Assembly (NCBI GenBank): GCA_951813625.1
Contig: CATOTS010000001.1
Location: 167,928 to 231,927, forward strand
Direction: 5' to 3'
Source of the DNA: an uncultured Caldilineaceae bacterium
Lineage (GTDB): Bacteria > Chloroflexota > Anaerolineae > Caldilineales > Caldilineaceae
DNA: 64,000 nt
Translations under genes and position numbers: made by a program
Shown: in pieces, positions 1 through 9,574 of the stretch
How the letters are laid out: each line of letters starts with the position of its first letter
How positions within the stretch are numbered: position 1 is the stretch's first letter
Notes under the pieces: generated by a model
Told to the model about the DNA's origin: nothing
The model's database searches: none
The model's input: the letters and a program-made list of their open reading frames with translations, nothing else

Positions 1-484
1 TTGCAGTACATGCCAGCATAGCACGGTCGGGAATCAATTGTCCGGACTAGCGAGAAAGGGAAGAGGATTCCCGCGGTTGCGGCGCCCCCTTCCGGCGGGA
101 GCGTGGCTAGAACAGAGAGTAACTACCAAGCCACATACAGCGTCTGTCTCGACCAGCGCTTCATCCCCGCCGCCATTCAGATTATCTGATTGCGTATTTG
201 GTTGGCCGCCACCACGTTGGATAAGCCGGACTGCAGGAAAGACGCCGTACCGTCGGTGAGCGCTGGTTTTGGAGGGGGGCGTTGCGGGGGGGAGTCCCCC
301 CGCACAAGGGAGGGCCGAAGGCCCGACCGTCCAAAAAGCAAGGAGAGAGTAAAGCGGAGTGAGGAGAGAGAAAACACCTTCGCTTACCTCATGCAGGGTC
401 ACAGACTGATTGCGGCTGCGTAGTTACAACAGAGACCCATATTGATCGGTACAGGCGGCGTTCAAGGAGAAGGTGGATTCGACA
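1..484. other. Gene-free leader region before the TPR cluster
   Basis: I see no convincing gene here. Open frames exist on both strands, but they lack ribosome binding sites and recognisable domains. The stretch holds a lone copy of the double-hairpin repeat core at 274-332, followed by a purine-rich GA tract. A possible Shine-Dalgarno run (AAGGAGAAGG) lies at 464-473 just before the first gene. Promoter elements for the TPR cluster are not obvious. Confidence 0.5.
274..332 (+). repeat. Dispersed repeat core, copy A (double hairpin)
   Basis: This is the 58-59 bp core of the dispersed element, with the G-rich start, a near-perfect hairpin (GCGGGGGG / CCCCCCGC around AGT, one extra G here) and a second hairpin (GGGCC-GAA-GGCCC), ending GACCGTCC. 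Unlike the copies at 32, 50 and 57 kb it lacks the outer flanks, so it is a bare core or a truncated copy. Confidence 0.8.
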
Positions 485-1159
485 ATGCGAGGGGCTAAGA
501 TCCGGCGGGCACTTATTGCATCTGCGGTGGTTTTATGTACGGTGTTGACGGTTAGTATGGGGGCGGCGCCATCGATTTTGGCGCAGGCTCCGGCTGTCGA
601 GGAAGTCGAGGGCATCGACAAGGCGGCCGAAGTTGAGATTGAGCGGCGGTTCAATGAAATGCGGCGCGAAATTCTGGACGACCGTGCCGATGCCATTGGC
701 TGGTGGCTCTCCGGCGTCGCCTTATTGCTCACAATACTGGCAATCGGCGTCGCGGCGGGCGGTTACCTTGGCATCAAACGGCTTCAGGCGATTGCGGCTG
801 AAGCAGGCGAAAGTGTTGAGACGGCGCGCGGTTACGCGGAAGAGGCGCGCAAGATGGTTGACGAGATGAGACGGCATGGGGAGGATGCAGGGCAGTTACT
901 GCGCGGCATGGGAAGCGCGGGTTCGGGCGCGGCGCAGGTAATGGCCGGTGAGGACACGACGCGAGATCCCGGCCGTGTGGGGGCGTCGGCGATTGCCGAG
1001 GCGCGCCAGCTGGCTGACGACGGGCAGATTGATGAGGCGATCGAAAGGTGGCGGCAGATTGCCAGTGTTGCGGCAGGAAGCAACGATGAGCTGGCTGCGC
1101 TGGCGCACAAATCGGTCGGCGATCTTTCGGAGCATAAGAGCCGGAGCATTGCGTCATGA
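485..1159 (+). CDS. Membrane-anchored coiled-coil protein ahead of the TPR genes
   Basis: The function is not known. The 224-residue product begins with a basic segment and a hydrophobic stretch ending near an Ala-Gln-Ala site (about residues 8-34), which looks like a signal peptide. A second clear membrane segment lies at about 75-98. After it comes an Ala/Glu/Arg-rich region predicted to be helical or coiled coil (about 100-145), then a C-terminal helical pair (EARQLADDGQIDEAIERW) that reads like one TPR unit. ATG 485 was chosen because AGGTGG lies 8 bases upstream; GTG 473 in the same frame is possible. The stop overlaps the next start (ATGA), so it is translationally coupled to the TPR protein and may anchor or recruit it. 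Confidence 0.7.
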   Translation: MRGAKIRRALIASAVVLCTVLTVSMGAAPSILAQAPAVEEVEGIDKAAEVEIERRFNEMRREILDDRADAIGWWLSGVALLLTILAIGVAAGGYLGIKRLQAIAAEAGESVETARGYAEEARKMVDEMRRHGEDAGQLLRGMGSAGSGAAQVMAGEDTTRDPGRVGASAIAEARQLADDGQIDEAIERWRQIASVAAGSNDELAALAHKSVGDLSEHKSRSIAS

Positions 1160-2100
1160 CAGGCCAGCAGTCACGCGCCTATTCTTTGCCGAGAGCAGGT
1201 CTGCAGCGAGAGGGGCTGGCCGATGCGCGCGCTGCGCTTGCTGCGTACGAACAGGCGATCCGTTTGCGGCCGGACTATGCGGAGGCGTATAGCAACCGGG
1301 GGAATGTGATGTGCAACCTTGGGCAGTACGAGGCCGCGATCGCCGATTACGACGAGGCAACCCGACTGAGGCCGGATTACGCTGAGGCCTACAGCAATCG
1401 CGGCAATGCGAAGGCGGCGTTTGGCCTGAGCCGGGAGGCGATCGAGGACTTTGGCCTGGCGATTCAGGCGCGACCGGACTACGGGGTGGCGTACTTCAAC
1501 CGGGGTCTGGTCAAGTCGGGGCTGGGTGCGTACGAGGAGGCCGCGGCCGATTTCAGCGAGGCAGTTCGCCTGATGCCGGAATTTGCGAGCGCGTACTATG
1601 AACAAGGCATTGCGAAGGCGGGGCTCGGACTGCAGCAGGAGGCCGTGGACGAGTTCAGCTGGGCGATCCGTTTGGACCCGCGCTATGTGGAGGCGTACAA
1701 CAGCCGCGGGGTTGCTCAGGTTGGGCTGGGGCGCTTCGAGGCGGCGGTCGCAGATTTCGATCATGCGATCCGGCTGCGGCCGGAATATGTCGAAGCCTAT
1801 AACAACCGGGGCCTGGCGAAGGCGAAGCTGGGGCGGCATGGGGCAGCGTTGGCCGACTATGACCAGGCGATCGGCCTGGAGCCGGAGCGGGTCGAGCCAT
1901 TTTATAACCGGGGCGCGGCGAAGGAGCGGCAGGGAGACTACGAAGGGGCGATTGCTGACTACGATCAGGCGATTTTGCTGCAGCCAGATGATGTAGAGGC
2001 GTACAGGAACCGTGCGGTGGCGAAGGCGGCACTGGGGCGGACTGCGGAAGCGCGAGGGGACTTTACGGCGGCGCTGGAACTGGTTGCCAGGGGGGGCTGA
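1156..2100 (+). CDS. TPR repeat protein 1
   Basis: This 314-residue protein is almost entirely tetratricopeptide repeats: about eight 34-residue units with the pattern AIRLRPDYAEAYSNRG...LG.YEAAIADY. TPR arrays form a superhelical protein-binding scaffold, so a partner-binding role is likely, but no enzyme domain is present. There is no signal peptide or membrane segment. It overlaps the preceding membrane protein by 4 bases and is followed 3 bases later by a second TPR gene, so the three form an operon. The strong similarity between units suggests repeat expansion by internal duplication. The partner and pathway cannot be read from the sequence. Confidence 0.85.
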   Translation: MTGQQSRAYSLPRAGLQREGLADARAALAAYEQAIRLRPDYAEAYSNRGNVMCNLGQYEAAIADYDEATRLRPDYAEAYSNRGNAKAAFGLSREAIEDFGLAIQARPDYGVAYFNRGLVKSGLGAYEEAAADFSEAVRLMPEFASAYYEQGIAKAGLGLQQEAVDEFSWAIRLDPRYVEAYNSRGVAQVGLGRFEAAVADFDHAIRLRPEYVEAYNNRGLAKAKLGRHGAALADYDQAIGLEPERVEPFYNRGAAKERQGDYEGAIADYDQAILLQPDDVEAYRNRAVAKAALGRTAEARGDFTAALELVARGG

Positions 2101-2103
2101 CAG

Positions 2104-3246
2104 GTGCAGAACTTCATAGGGGCAGTCCGGCGAGCAATGGCATCACTGGCGGGCTTTGGTCGGAGCACGGAGCGGCAAACCGCTGGAGAAAGGGAAGGTA
2201 CAGGGCCTGCTCTACGGTACGGGAACGCTGCGACGGAAAGCGTCGGATTCAGCGAGACTGCCAAGACTGAGAATCCGCACGAAGTGAAGGGACTGGAAAA
2301 GTACGCGCTCGGCGAGTACGAGGAGGCGGTTATTGAATTCGACAGGGCAATCGAACTGGAACCTGAGAACGCCGATGCGTATGTGATGCGGGCGATCATG
2401 AAGGACAACCTCGGCCGTTTCGGGGATGCGATGGCGGACTTCGGCCGTGCACTCAACATCGAACCGGACAACGGAGAAATCTATGTCAATCGCGGGGTAA
2501 CGAGACACAGGTTTGGGGAGACCGAGTCAGCGCTGCCTGATCTGGACCAGGCGGTGCGCTTGCAGCCGGATTCGGCGTCGGCCTACTACAATCGAGGCGT
2601 AATGAGGGCAAGTCTCGGCCAGGAGGAAGGGGCTTTGGTCGACTATGACCAAGCTGTGCGGTTGAAACCGGATTACGGGGAGGCAATCTTCAATCGAGGC
2701 AAGATTCGGGGTGTGCGGGGCGATGTTAAGGGCGCGATTTCTGACTTCGATCGGGCGATTGCGCAACGCCCTGACGACGCCGACATTCTGGTCGAACGGG
2801 GCCTGACCAGGGCCGAAAACGGTCAACTCGAAGCGGCGATAGCAGACTTTAACAGCGTCCTTCAGATTCAGCCTTCTCGCGCTGACGCCTATTACATGCG
2901 GGGGATATTCAAGAGGGACCTTGGCCGCCACGGGGAGGCGGCTGTTGACTTCGACCAGGCAGTTCAACTGCAGCCGGACAATGCGGAGATATACCTGGAG
3001 CGCGGCCGGACAAGACTGGAGCGGGATGAGTGGAAGGATTCGATCGAGGATTTCGGCGAGGCCATCCGACTGCAAGAGGAGAACATCGGGGCCTATTATA
3101 TGAGGGCCCTGGCCAGGACAAGGCTGGGATTTGTGGACGAGGCGATCGGGGATCTCGAAGAAGCGCAGCGTCTTGCGCGGGAGATGGGCAACGATGACCT
3201 GGTGGGCCGATACGAGAGGATCCTGGAGGAGCTGAGGGAGGCTTGA
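2104..3246 (+). CDS. TPR repeat protein 2
   Basis: This 380-residue protein starts with GTG directly after the previous TPR gene. Residues 1 to about 60 are not repetitive and are Gly/Arg/Thr rich. From about residue 62 there are nine or so TPR units (VIEFDRAIELEPENADAYVM and relatives), the last ending at LGFVDEAIGDLEEAQRLA. The repeats are more divergent than in the preceding gene, so it is not a simple recent duplicate. No membrane segment is seen. It probably acts as an interaction scaffold with the two genes upstream. The start could lie further inside, because the first 60 residues carry no recognisable fold. Confidence 0.8.
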   Translation: MQNFIGAVRRAMASLAGFGRSTERQTAGEREGTGPALRYGNAATESVGFSETAKTENPHEVKGLEKYALGEYEEAVIEFDRAIELEPENADAYVMRAIMKDNLGRFGDAMADFGRALNIEPDNGEIYVNRGVTRHRFGETESALPDLDQAVRLQPDSASAYYNRGVMRASLGQEEGALVDYDQAVRLKPDYGEAIFNRGKIRGVRGDVKGAISDFDRAIAQRPDDADILVERGLTRAENGQLEAAIADFNSVLQIQPSRADAYYMRGIFKRDLGRHGEAAVDFDQAVQLQPDNAEIYLERGRTRLERDEWKDSIEDFGEAIRLQEENIGAYYMRALARTRLGFVDEAIGDLEEAQRLAREMGNDDLVGRYERILEELREA

Positions 3247-3310
3247 GCAGGCGAGGAGGATCAAGAGCGGGGTTCGGCCTTGAGAGGGGGTCCACGGGCG
3301 AAAGGAAGGG

Positions 3311-3397
3311 GTGACCGGTGTGAGCTGTTCGGTGAAGGCCGGTGACTGGGCGTTGGCCGCCGAAATTGAAGAGTTGATCCAAGAACTGAAGGAGTAA
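3311..3397 (+). CDS. Possible 28-residue small ORF after the TPR genes
   Basis: A short GTG-initiated frame runs VTGVSCSVKAGDW... to an acidic amphipathic end (EIEELIQELKE) and a TAA stop. A purine-rich AAGGAAGG run lies just upstream; GTG 3320 would give better spacing. The composition looks protein-like, but the length gives little statistical support. It may be a small peptide or chance. Confidence 0.2.
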   Translation: MTGVSCSVKAGDWALAAEIEELIQELKE

Positions 3398-3488
3398 CAG
3401 CGGACGCGCCTGCCCAGGGAGGGGAGTCAGGCTACTTGCGAAGTGCGGCACTTGCCAACCGTGGATATTGTGGGGCCAGCAAGGCCGC

Positions 3489-3812
3489 TCAGAAGATGCC
3501 CAGTTCGTCTTTGGCGTCCTCCGACATCATGTCGGGACTCCAGAAGGGCGTCCAGACGAGGTGGACGTTGACCTCGCTGACGTTGGGGAAGGCGTTGTGT
3601 GCGGTGCGCTGGACGTCGCTAATGATCTGGGGGCCGACGGGGCAGCCGGGGCTGGTCAAGGTCATGGTGACGTCGATGTTGTTTTCTTCGGTTACCTCGA
3701 TGTCGTAGACAAGGCCGAGGTCGACGATATTCATCATCAGTTCGGGGTCTTTGACGTGGGTCCTGATCTCGGACCGGACTTCGTCGGGCGTCGGGACTGT
3801 ATTTTCGCTCAT
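3489..3812 (-). CDS. DUF59/MIP18-family iron-sulfur assembly protein (SufT-like)
   Basis: The 107-residue protein is a single DUF59 domain (MIP18/PaaD/SufT family), which takes part in Fe-S cluster maturation or carriage. The family's conserved cysteine is visible in TLTSPGCPVG (Cys57), with the typical VDLGLVYDIEV strand before it and the W-x-P motif (VWTPFWSPDMM) after it. It is the last gene of the SUF operon, 13 bases after the Rieske gene. DUF59 genes end many Gram-positive and actinobacterial SUF operons, which supports the role. No N-terminal extension is present. Confidence 0.88.
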   Translation of the reverse strand: MSENTVPTPDEVRSEIRTHVKDPELMMNIVDLGLVYDIEVTEENNIDVTMTLTSPGCPVGPQIISDVQRTAHNAFPNVSEVNVHLVWTPFWSPDMMSEDAKDELGIF

Positions 3813-3825
3813 CGTTTGTTTCTCC

Positions 3826-4143
3826 TCAGAAGGGTTGTTCCACGAATAGTTGGCCGTCCTCGACGAGAACTTCGTAGGCGGGGGTCGGCTCGAAGGCGGG
3901 CATGCTTAGGGCCTCGCCGGTACGGATGTCGAAGCGGGCGCCATGGCGGGGGCATTCGACCTGGCATCCATCCAGGACTTCGCCCTCCACGAGCGGGCCG
4001 CCGTCGTGCGTGCAGAGGTCCTCGATGGCGTAGTAGCTGCCCTCCAGGTTGAAGACTGCGATACGAACGCCGTCGAGCTCGACCAGTAGGCGGTCTCCGG
4101 CGGGAATATCTTCAGCTGCGGCCACTCTCACATATCCATCCAT
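3826..4143 (-). CDS. Rieske [2Fe-2S] ferredoxin
   Basis: This is a small soluble Rieske protein (105 residues) of the type used as electron carrier for non-haem iron oxygenases. The cluster ligands are visible as Cys44-Thr-His46 (CTHDGG) and Cys64-Pro-Arg-His67 (CPRHGARF). There is no membrane anchor or signal peptide, so it is cytoplasmic. It sits between sufU and the DUF59 gene in the SUF operon, with no oxygenase subunit nearby. A role in electron delivery for cluster assembly is an inference from position only; it might also be a client protein co-expressed with its assembly machinery. Confidence 0.9.
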   Translation of the reverse strand: MDGYVRVAAAEDIPAGDRLLVELDGVRIAVFNLEGSYYAIEDLCTHDGGPLVEGEVLDGCQVECPRHGARFDIRTGEALSMPAFEPTPAYEVLVEDGQLFVEQPF

Positions 4144-4204
4144 CTTTGTTCGCCTTTGCGGGTATTCTCGGGCATTTCTCTCAAAAGGCCAAGCGTTAAA
4201 CTGC

Positions 4205-4262
4205 GTGGTCAGCGGTCAGTGGCCAGTGGCCAGAAGCTGCAGTGGCCGGTTGCCAGTAACCG
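4205..4262 (+). repeat. GTCAGTGGCCAGTGG-type short repeat tract
   Basis: This tract lies in the 158-bp gap between sufU and the Rieske gene and reads GGTCAGCGGTCAGTGGCCAG followed by AGTGGCCAGAAGCTGCAGTGG. Related tracts appear near 23.24, 41.53, 49.77 and 49.94 kb, always outside genes. The units are built from GTCAGTGGCCA steps and are partly palindromic (TGGCCA). Confidence 0.7.
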
Positions 4263-4301
4263 CAAGGGGGAAACCGGTCGGTATGGCCGAGAGTTCACTC
4301 C

Positions 4302-4679
4302 TCAGTCGGGCCAGTCGGTCAGGCCGTAGAGGCCGGCTTTGAGCGCTTTGAGGGGGAGGAGAGCGCATTTGAGCCGCACTGGGCCGATCTCGATGCCGAG
4401 GAGGTCGAGCACATCCTCCTTGCCCCACTGCTTGAGTTCGGCTACGGGCATGCCGACGATTTCCTCCATGATCATGGATGCGCTGGCCTGGCTGATGGCG
4501 CATCCGCGGCCGTCGAAGGCGGCGTCCACGACCATGTCGTCCGCGATTCTAAGCTGAATCGTGACTTCGTCGCCGCAGAAGGGGTTGGCGTCGTGGTAGT
4601 GGACGTCGGCGTCCTCCAAGCTGCCCTTGCGGCGCGGGTGGTTGTAGTGGTCGATAATCGCTTCGCGGAACGGGTCCAT
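4302..4679 (-). CDS. sufU: SufU-type Fe-S scaffold / sulfur-transfer protein
   Basis: A 125-residue SufU/IscU-family protein. The three conserved cysteines are Cys35 (PFCGDEV), Cys60 (GRGCAIS) and Cys105 (RLKCALL), with Asp37 next to the first. The spacing between the second and third cysteine matches the SufU subfamily, in which the protein binds zinc and takes persulfide sulfur from SufS to pass to SufBCD. Here its expected donor SufS is absent from the operon and a sulfurtransferase gene lies directly upstream. A strong hairpin sits in the 120-bp gap before it. N-terminal DPFREAIIDHYNHPRRKG is typical of the family. Confidence 0.93.
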   Translation of the reverse strand: MDPFREAIIDHYNHPRRKGSLEDADVHYHDANPFCGDEVTIQLRIADDMVVDAAFDGRGCAISQASASMIMEEIVGMPVAELKQWGKEDVLDLLGIEIGPVRLKCALLPLKALKAGLYGLTDWPD

Positions 4680-4700
4680 GGACGTGCGTGTTTAGCCTAT

Positions 4701-4739
4701 GCGAAAGGCAAAGGGCATGGTTCTCCCCTTGCCTTTCGC
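4701..4739 (-). promoter_or_regulatory. Strong intra-operon hairpin between sulfurtransferase and sufU
   Basis: GCGAAAGGCAA (4701-4711) pairs perfectly with TTGCCTTTCGC (4729-4739). One mismatch and three further G-C pairs extend the stem to a 9-base loop. On the operon's coding strand (minus) it is not followed by a U-run, so an RNA processing or stabilising hairpin, or a partial terminator, is more likely than a full terminator. Confidence 0.6.
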
Positions 4740-4799
4740 TCACTTGCAGTTTCGTACTCCCTGCGCTGTCGGGCAGCGTTCTTCACTCTCTTTTGGCGG

Positions 4800-5651
4800 T
4801 TACCTTTCGATGGGCAGACCGACGGCGTTGCCCCATTCGGTCCAGGAACCGTCGTAGTTGCGGACGTTGCCGTAGCCGAGCAGGTAGGTGAGGACGAACC
4901 AGGAATGACTGCTGCGTTCGCCGATGCGGCAGTAGGCGACGATGTTGTCGCTGCCGCTGAGGCCCTGCTCGTCCTCGTAGATGGCGCGCAGCTCGTCGGC
5001 GGTCTTGAAGGTGCCGTCGTCGTTGGCTGCGCGGGCCCAGGGGACGTTGCGTGCGCCGGCGATATGGCCGCCGCGCAGCGACCCTTCCTGGGGGTAGTCG
5101 GCCATGTGGAGGAGCTCGCCACTGAACTCGGCCGGGCTGCGGACGTCTACCAGCGGCAGGCCGGCTTGCTGGTGGTCCAGGACCTCATCGCGCAGGGAGC
5201 GGATGGCGGCGTCGTTGCGGGCGGGCGCGCTGTAGGAGGCGGCGGGATAGGAGGAGGCGTCGGTGGTCAAATCCCTGCCCTCGTCGGTCCACTTCTGGCG
5301 GCCGCCGTCCATCACCTTGGCGTTGGTGTGGCCGAAGAGCTGGAAGACCCAGAAGGCGTAGGTGGCCCACCAGTTGCTCTTGTCGCCGTAGAAGACGACG
5401 GTTGTGTCGTTGGAGATGCCGAGCCGCTCCATCAGGCCCTGGAACTGCTGCTGGCCGACATAGTCGCGCACGATTGCGTCGTTGAGGTCTTCCTGCCAGT
5501 CGATCTTCTGCGCGCCGGGGATGTGGCCCGTATCGTAGAGGAGGACATCCTCATTCGACTCGAGGAGACGGACATTGTCGTCGTTCAGATGTGCGGCGAC
5601 CCAGTCGGTGCTGACCAGGACGTCAGGGTTGGCATATCCTTTATCGGCCAT
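4800..5651 (-). CDS. CysA/SseA-like sulfurtransferase (tandem rhodanese)
   Basis: This 283-residue protein has two rhodanese domains, about residues 10-125 and 155-280. The catalytic loop of the second is [12 protein letters not shown], with the persulfide-carrying Cys at 241. The CRxGERSSH form is that of actinobacterial CysA-type thiosulfate sulfurtransferases. The first domain has a non-catalytic loop ([10 protein letters not shown]), as is normal. It would move sulfane sulfur from thiosulfate (or 3-mercaptopyruvate) to an acceptor. The gene lies between sufD (28 bases upstream) and sufU, exactly where sufS is usually found, suggesting it supplies or relays sulfur for cluster assembly; that role is inference. 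Confidence 0.92.
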   Translation of the reverse strand: MADKGYANPDVLVSTDWVAAHLNDDNVRLLESNEDVLLYDTGHIPGAQKIDWQEDLNDAIVRDYVGQQQFQGLMERLGISNDTTVVFYGDKSNWWATYAFWVFQLFGHTNAKVMDGGRQKWTDEGRDLTTDASSYPAASYSAPARNDAAIRSLRDEVLDHQQAGLPLVDVRSPAEFSGELLHMADYPQEGSLRGGHIAGARNVPWARAANDDGTFKTADELRAIYEDEQGLSGSDNIVAYCRIGERSSHSWFVLTYLLGYGNVRNYDGSWTEWGNAVGLPIER

Positions 5652-5679
5652 TTGATTCCTCCGTAGTTCGTGTATGGGA

Positions 5680-7017
5680 TTACCTGCTGATTTTGCGACT
5701 GATAACTCTTTCCAGTTTGTGCACGACGCTTTCGACGGGAACGCGGTCGAGCACGCCCTGGAGGAAGCCCTGCACGATCATGCGCTCGGCCTGTGACCGG
5801 CTGAGGCCGCGGGCCATGAGGTAGAAGACGTATTCATCCTCGACCTGGGCGGCGGTGGCTGCGTGCGTACAGCGCACGTCATCGGCCTCGATTTCGAGGC
5901 CGGGGATGCTGTCTGCGCGTGCGGTGCCGTCGAGGATCAGGTTGCCGTTGCGCTGGAAGGCGTCGGTCTTTTGTGCGCCGGGCAGAACTTTAATGATTCC
6001 CATGTAGACGCTGCGGGCGCGATGTTTGAGCGCGCCGTTGAAGAGCAGGTCGCTAAAACAGTTTGGCACACGGTGCAGCTGCAGGGTCTCGTGGTCGATA
6101 TGCTGGCGGCGGGTTGGGAAGTAGAGTCCCAGCAGTTCGCCGTGCGCGCCCTCGCCCTGCATGTCCAGGTCGAGGAAGGCCTTGGTGAGGCGGCTGCCCC
6201 AACTGCACTGGATCCAGCGCAGGTCGGTGTCTTTTCCCAAGACGGCGCGGGCGGTAATGAAGTTCCAGGCGGTGTGTTTGAAGTCCTGGAGGTTCATGTA
6301 GCGGACCTGGGCGTTGTCGCGCAGGACCAGCTCGACAACGCCGGCCTGGAATGCGTTTTCGGCGCCGTGCATGTCGTCAAGGACGGTGACTTCGGCGCCT
6401 TCCTCGGCGACCAGGAGGGTGTGGTGGTAGCCGCCGACGCCTTCGCCCTGATTGAGAATCGACTGCAGGAGCAGCGAGACCTTGGTGTTGCGGGGCACGT
6501 AGATGAAGGAGCCGGTGTCCCAGAGGGCGGCGTGCAAGGCGGCGAATTTGTTGGCGTCGGGTTTGACTGCTTCGGTCATGAAATAGCGGCGGACCAGGGA
6601 CGGATAGCGCTGAACGGCGGTCTGCAGGTCGGTGAAGATGACGCCCTGCGCGCCGAGGTCTTCGTTTTCTTGGGCGAATAGGAGGCCGCCCTCGCCGTAG
6701 ATAAGGCTGGCGGACGACTCCAGCTCGTCCAATTCTTCGAGCAGGAACGGGTCGAGCTGACTGCGCTCGACTGCGCCGCCATTGACGGCGAAGGGGGTGA
6801 AGTTCTCCAGCTTGAATCCGGTCAGGCGGGTTCGCCGCCAGGCTTCGTCGGTGGGCTTGGGCCAGGGCAGGCTTTCATAAATCCGCCAAGCGTTGAGGCG
6901 GAAGTCGAGCATCCACTCCGGTTCGTTCTTTATTGCAGAGGCGTGCCGAACGGTTTCTTGGGAAAAGCCGACGGTTGCCTCGATGGTTTCGATGGGTTCT
7001 TCGATAAGCAGAGTCAC
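5680..7017 (-). CDS. sufD: Fe-S cluster assembly protein SufD
   Basis: A 445-residue SufD-type protein of the SufBCD scaffold. The N-terminal part carries the SufB/D helical motif ([20 protein letters not shown]). The C-terminal right-handed beta-helix ends in the family signature [20 protein letters not shown], whose His corresponds to the conserved SufD histidine involved in cluster formation. It lies 121 bases downstream of sufB on the same strand. Length and order fit a complete gene. Confidence 0.93.
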   Translation of the reverse strand: MTLLIEEPIETIEATVGFSQETVRHASAIKNEPEWMLDFRLNAWRIYESLPWPKPTDEAWRRTRLTGFKLENFTPFAVNGGAVERSQLDPFLLEELDELESSASLIYGEGGLLFAQENEDLGAQGVIFTDLQTAVQRYPSLVRRYFMTEAVKPDANKFAALHAALWDTGSFIYVPRNTKVSLLLQSILNQGEGVGGYHHTLLVAEEGAEVTVLDDMHGAENAFQAGVVELVLRDNAQVRYMNLQDFKHTAWNFITARAVLGKDTDLRWIQCSWGSRLTKAFLDLDMQGEGAHGELLGLYFPTRRQHIDHETLQLHRVPNCFSDLLFNGALKHRARSVYMGIIKVLPGAQKTDAFQRNGNLILDGTARADSIPGLEIEADDVRCTHAATAAQVEDEYVFYLMARGLSRSQAERMIVQGFLQGVLDRVPVESVVHKLERVISRKISR

Positions 7018-7138
7018 GTTCGATTGCTCCGTACAGAAAGTCGGGAGATTGGCTGCGGACCGATTTCAATTGGACTGCGGGCGCACAAAACGCACATTTT
7101 GGCGTCCGTTTGGCATATTTTCGGTAGGGTCCGGCGAG

Positions 7139-8554
7139 CTAACCGATGCTGCCCTCCATTTGCAGCTGGATCAGGCGGTTCATTTCGACGGCGTATTCCA
7201 TGGGCAGCTCCTTGACGAGGGGTTCGATGAAGCCGCCGACGATCATGGCGGCGGCCTCGTCCTCATCGATGCCGCGGCTCATCAGATAGAAGAGCTGCTC
7301 TTCGCCGATCTTGCTGACCGAGGCTTCGTGGCCGACGCTGACGTCGTCTTCGTCGATCTCGATGTAGGGATAGGTGTCGGAGCGGCTGTCGGGATCGAGC
7401 AAGAGCGCGTCGCAGACGACGCTGCTGCGGCTGTGGTGTGCGCCCTTCGCCACCTTGAGGAGGCCGCGGTAGCTGGCGCGGCCGCCGTTCTTGCTGATCG
7501 ACTTGGAGACGATCTTGGAGCTGGTGTTGGGGGAGGCGTGGACGACTTTGCCGCCGGCGTCCTGGTGCTGGCCGTTGCCGGCGAAGGCGATCGATAGAAT
7601 CTCGCCGTGGGCGTTGGGGCCCATCATGTAGACGGCGGGATATTTCATGGTTATCTTGCTGCCAAGGTTGCCGTCGATCCATTCCATGGTGGCGTCCTCG
7701 TAGGCGAGGGCGCGCTTGGTCACCAGGTTGTAGACGTCGGTGCTCCAGTTTTGGATTGTGGTATAGCGGCAGCGTCCGCCCTTTTTGACGATGATTTCGA
7801 CGACGGCGCTGTGGAGGCTGTCGCTGGAGTAGACGGGCGCGGTGCAGCCTTCGACGTAGTGTACGCTGGCGCCCTCTTCGACGATGATCAGGGTGCGCTC
7901 GAACTGGCCCATATTTTCGGCGTTGATGCGGAAGTAGGCCTGGAGGGGAATGTCGACGTGCACACCGGCCGGCACGTAGACGAAGCTGCCGCCGCTCCAG
8001 ACGGCGCTGTTCAGGGCGGCGAACTTGTTGTCTGCGGCCGGGATGACGGTGGCGAAGTATTCCTTGACTATGTCTTCGTGTTCGCGCAGGCCGCTGTCCA
8101 TGTCGAGGAAGACGACGCCCATCTTTTCCCACTCGTCCTTGAGGCTGTGGTAGACGACTTCGGACTCGTATTGGGCGCCGACGCCGGCGAGAAACTTGCG
8201 TTCGGCTTCGGGGATACCGAGCCGGTCGAAGGTGCGCTTGATGTCCTCGGGGACGTCTTCCCAGCTTTTGCCCTGCTTTTCGGCGGGGCGGAGGTAGTAG
8301 AAGATGTCGTCGAAGTCGATGGTGCTGAGGTCGGCGCCCCAGGTTGGCATCGGCTTGGCGAAGAAGATCTCGAGCGCGTCATGGCGGAACCGGCGCATCC
8401 ACTCGGGTTCGTTCTTGATTTCGGAGATTTGGTCGACGACCTGGTGGGTCAGACCTTTCTCTGACTTGAATACGGCGTTCTCCTGATCGTGGAAACCGTA
8501 CTGATATTCCTCATTTACACCTTCGAGATGTTGTAGGTCAGACTGTCCTGCCAT
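7139..8554 (-). CDS. sufB: Fe-S cluster assembly protein SufB
   Basis: A 471-residue SufB, the main scaffold subunit of SufBC2D. Visible family landmarks are [18 protein letters not shown] near the N-terminus, [40 protein letters not shown], and the C-terminal [20 protein letters not shown]. Where E. coli has a cysteine just before this last motif the sequence has Ser, as in Bacillus-type SufB. ATG 8554 was chosen because AAGGAGG lies 7 bases upstream; an in-frame start at 8608 has no such site. It lies between sufC and sufD. Confidence 0.95.
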   Translation of the reverse strand: MAGQSDLQHLEGVNEEYQYGFHDQENAVFKSEKGLTHQVVDQISEIKNEPEWMRRFRHDALEIFFAKPMPTWGADLSTIDFDDIFYYLRPAEKQGKSWEDVPEDIKRTFDRLGIPEAERKFLAGVGAQYESEVVYHSLKDEWEKMGVVFLDMDSGLREHEDIVKEYFATVIPAADNKFAALNSAVWSGGSFVYVPAGVHVDIPLQAYFRINAENMGQFERTLIIVEEGASVHYVEGCTAPVYSSDSLHSAVVEIIVKKGGRCRYTTIQNWSTDVYNLVTKRALAYEDATMEWIDGNLGSKITMKYPAVYMMGPNAHGEILSIAFAGNGQHQDAGGKVVHASPNTSSKIVSKSISKNGGRASYRGLLKVAKGAHHSRSSVVCDALLLDPDSRSDTYPYIEIDEDDVSVGHEASVSKIGEEQLFYLMSRGIDEDEAAAMIVGGFIEPLVKELPMEYAVEMNRLIQLQMEGSIG

Positions 8555-8687
8555 TTTAAACCTCCTTGACGAGGTATGGAGCGGCTGTTTGCAATAGGCT
8601 TGACGCAACCGATTTTGCGCCTTGCGGGTGCTGCGAACTCAATCAGGCCGCCAGCAGAGTACGAGCTTGCTCCCCGGCCAACGGGGA

Positions 8688-9497
8688 TCAGGCGGCGGCG
8701 GTTCTGGTCACAACCTCCTCTTCCACCCACTTGTAACCCTTTTCCTCGAGCATGTGCGCGAGTTCGGGGCCACCTGTTTTTACAATACGTCCACCGAAGA
8801 AGATGCTGACAAAGTCGGGCTTGACGAAGTTGAGGATACGTTGATAGTGGGTAATGAGCAGGAAACCGCGGTCCTCTGTCGCCAGTTTGTTGATGCCATC
8901 CGAGACAACCTGGAGGGCGTCGATGTCGAGTCCTGAGTCGGATTCGTCAAGAATGGCGAATTTCGGCTCCAGCATCGCCATTTGCAGCACTTCGGTGCGT
9001 TTCTTTTCGCCGCCGGAAAAGCCTTCGTTGAGGTAGCGGCGGGCGAAGCTGGAATCGACGTTGTACTCCTTCATCTTGGTGTTCAGCTCGCGGCGAAATT
9101 CGCGCATTGGCATCAGGTTGCTGCCGATGACGCCGTTGGCGTTGGTTTCGGCCTCTTTGCTGGTGTAGCCGCGCACGTTGGAGACGGCGGTGCGCAGGAA
9201 GTTGGCGACGCTGACACCGGGGATGGAGACGGGGTACTGGAAGGCGAGGAAGATACCGGCCCTGGCGCGTTCATCGGCTTCCATGTCGAGGATGCTTTCG
9301 CCGTCGAGCAGGACGTCGCCCTTGGTCACATTGTAGTGCGGGTGGCCGGCGATGACGTAGGACAGGGTGGACTTTCCGGAGCCGTTGGGCCCCATCATGG
9401 CGTGAATTTCGCCGGGGCTCAGCGTCAGGTCGACACCTTTCAGAATCTCGGCATCTCCGACTGCAACGTGCAAATCCTGTATTTCAAGCGTGCTCAT
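8688..9497 (-). CDS. sufC: Fe-S cluster assembly ATPase SufC
   Basis: A 269-residue ABC-type ATPase that drives the SufBCD scaffold in the cytoplasm. It has Walker [10 protein letters not shown], signature [11 protein letters not shown] (the SufC-specific form), Walker [13 protein letters not shown] and a switch His in ITHYQR. The N-terminal [15 protein letters not shown] and the length fit the family. AGGAG lies about 12 bases before the ATG. It is the second gene of the operon, after the regulator. Confidence 0.96.
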   Translation of the reverse strand: MSTLEIQDLHVAVGDAEILKGVDLTLSPGEIHAMMGPNGSGKSTLSYVIAGHPHYNVTKGDVLLDGESILDMEADERARAGIFLAFQYPVSIPGVSVANFLRTAVSNVRGYTSKEAETNANGVIGSNLMPMREFRRELNTKMKEYNVDSSFARRYLNEGFSGGEKKRTEVLQMAMLEPKFAILDESDSGLDIDALQVVSDGINKLATEDRGFLLITHYQRILNFVKPDFVSIFFGGRIVKTGGPELAHMLEEKGYKWVEEEVVTRTAAA

Positions 9498-9574
9498 GTT
9501 TTTCCAGACTCCTCGTTAAGACGGCCAAATCAGGCCGGACGCGCTTCGCAATGCGAGCAGGGGCGGAGCGCAGT

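Noticed and set aside
4593..5666. A 357-residue plus-strand open frame opposite the sulfurtransferase gene
   Set aside because: It is antisense to a gene with clear family motifs, is dominated by Val/Gly/Ala runs typical of GC-rich reverse frames, and has no domain.
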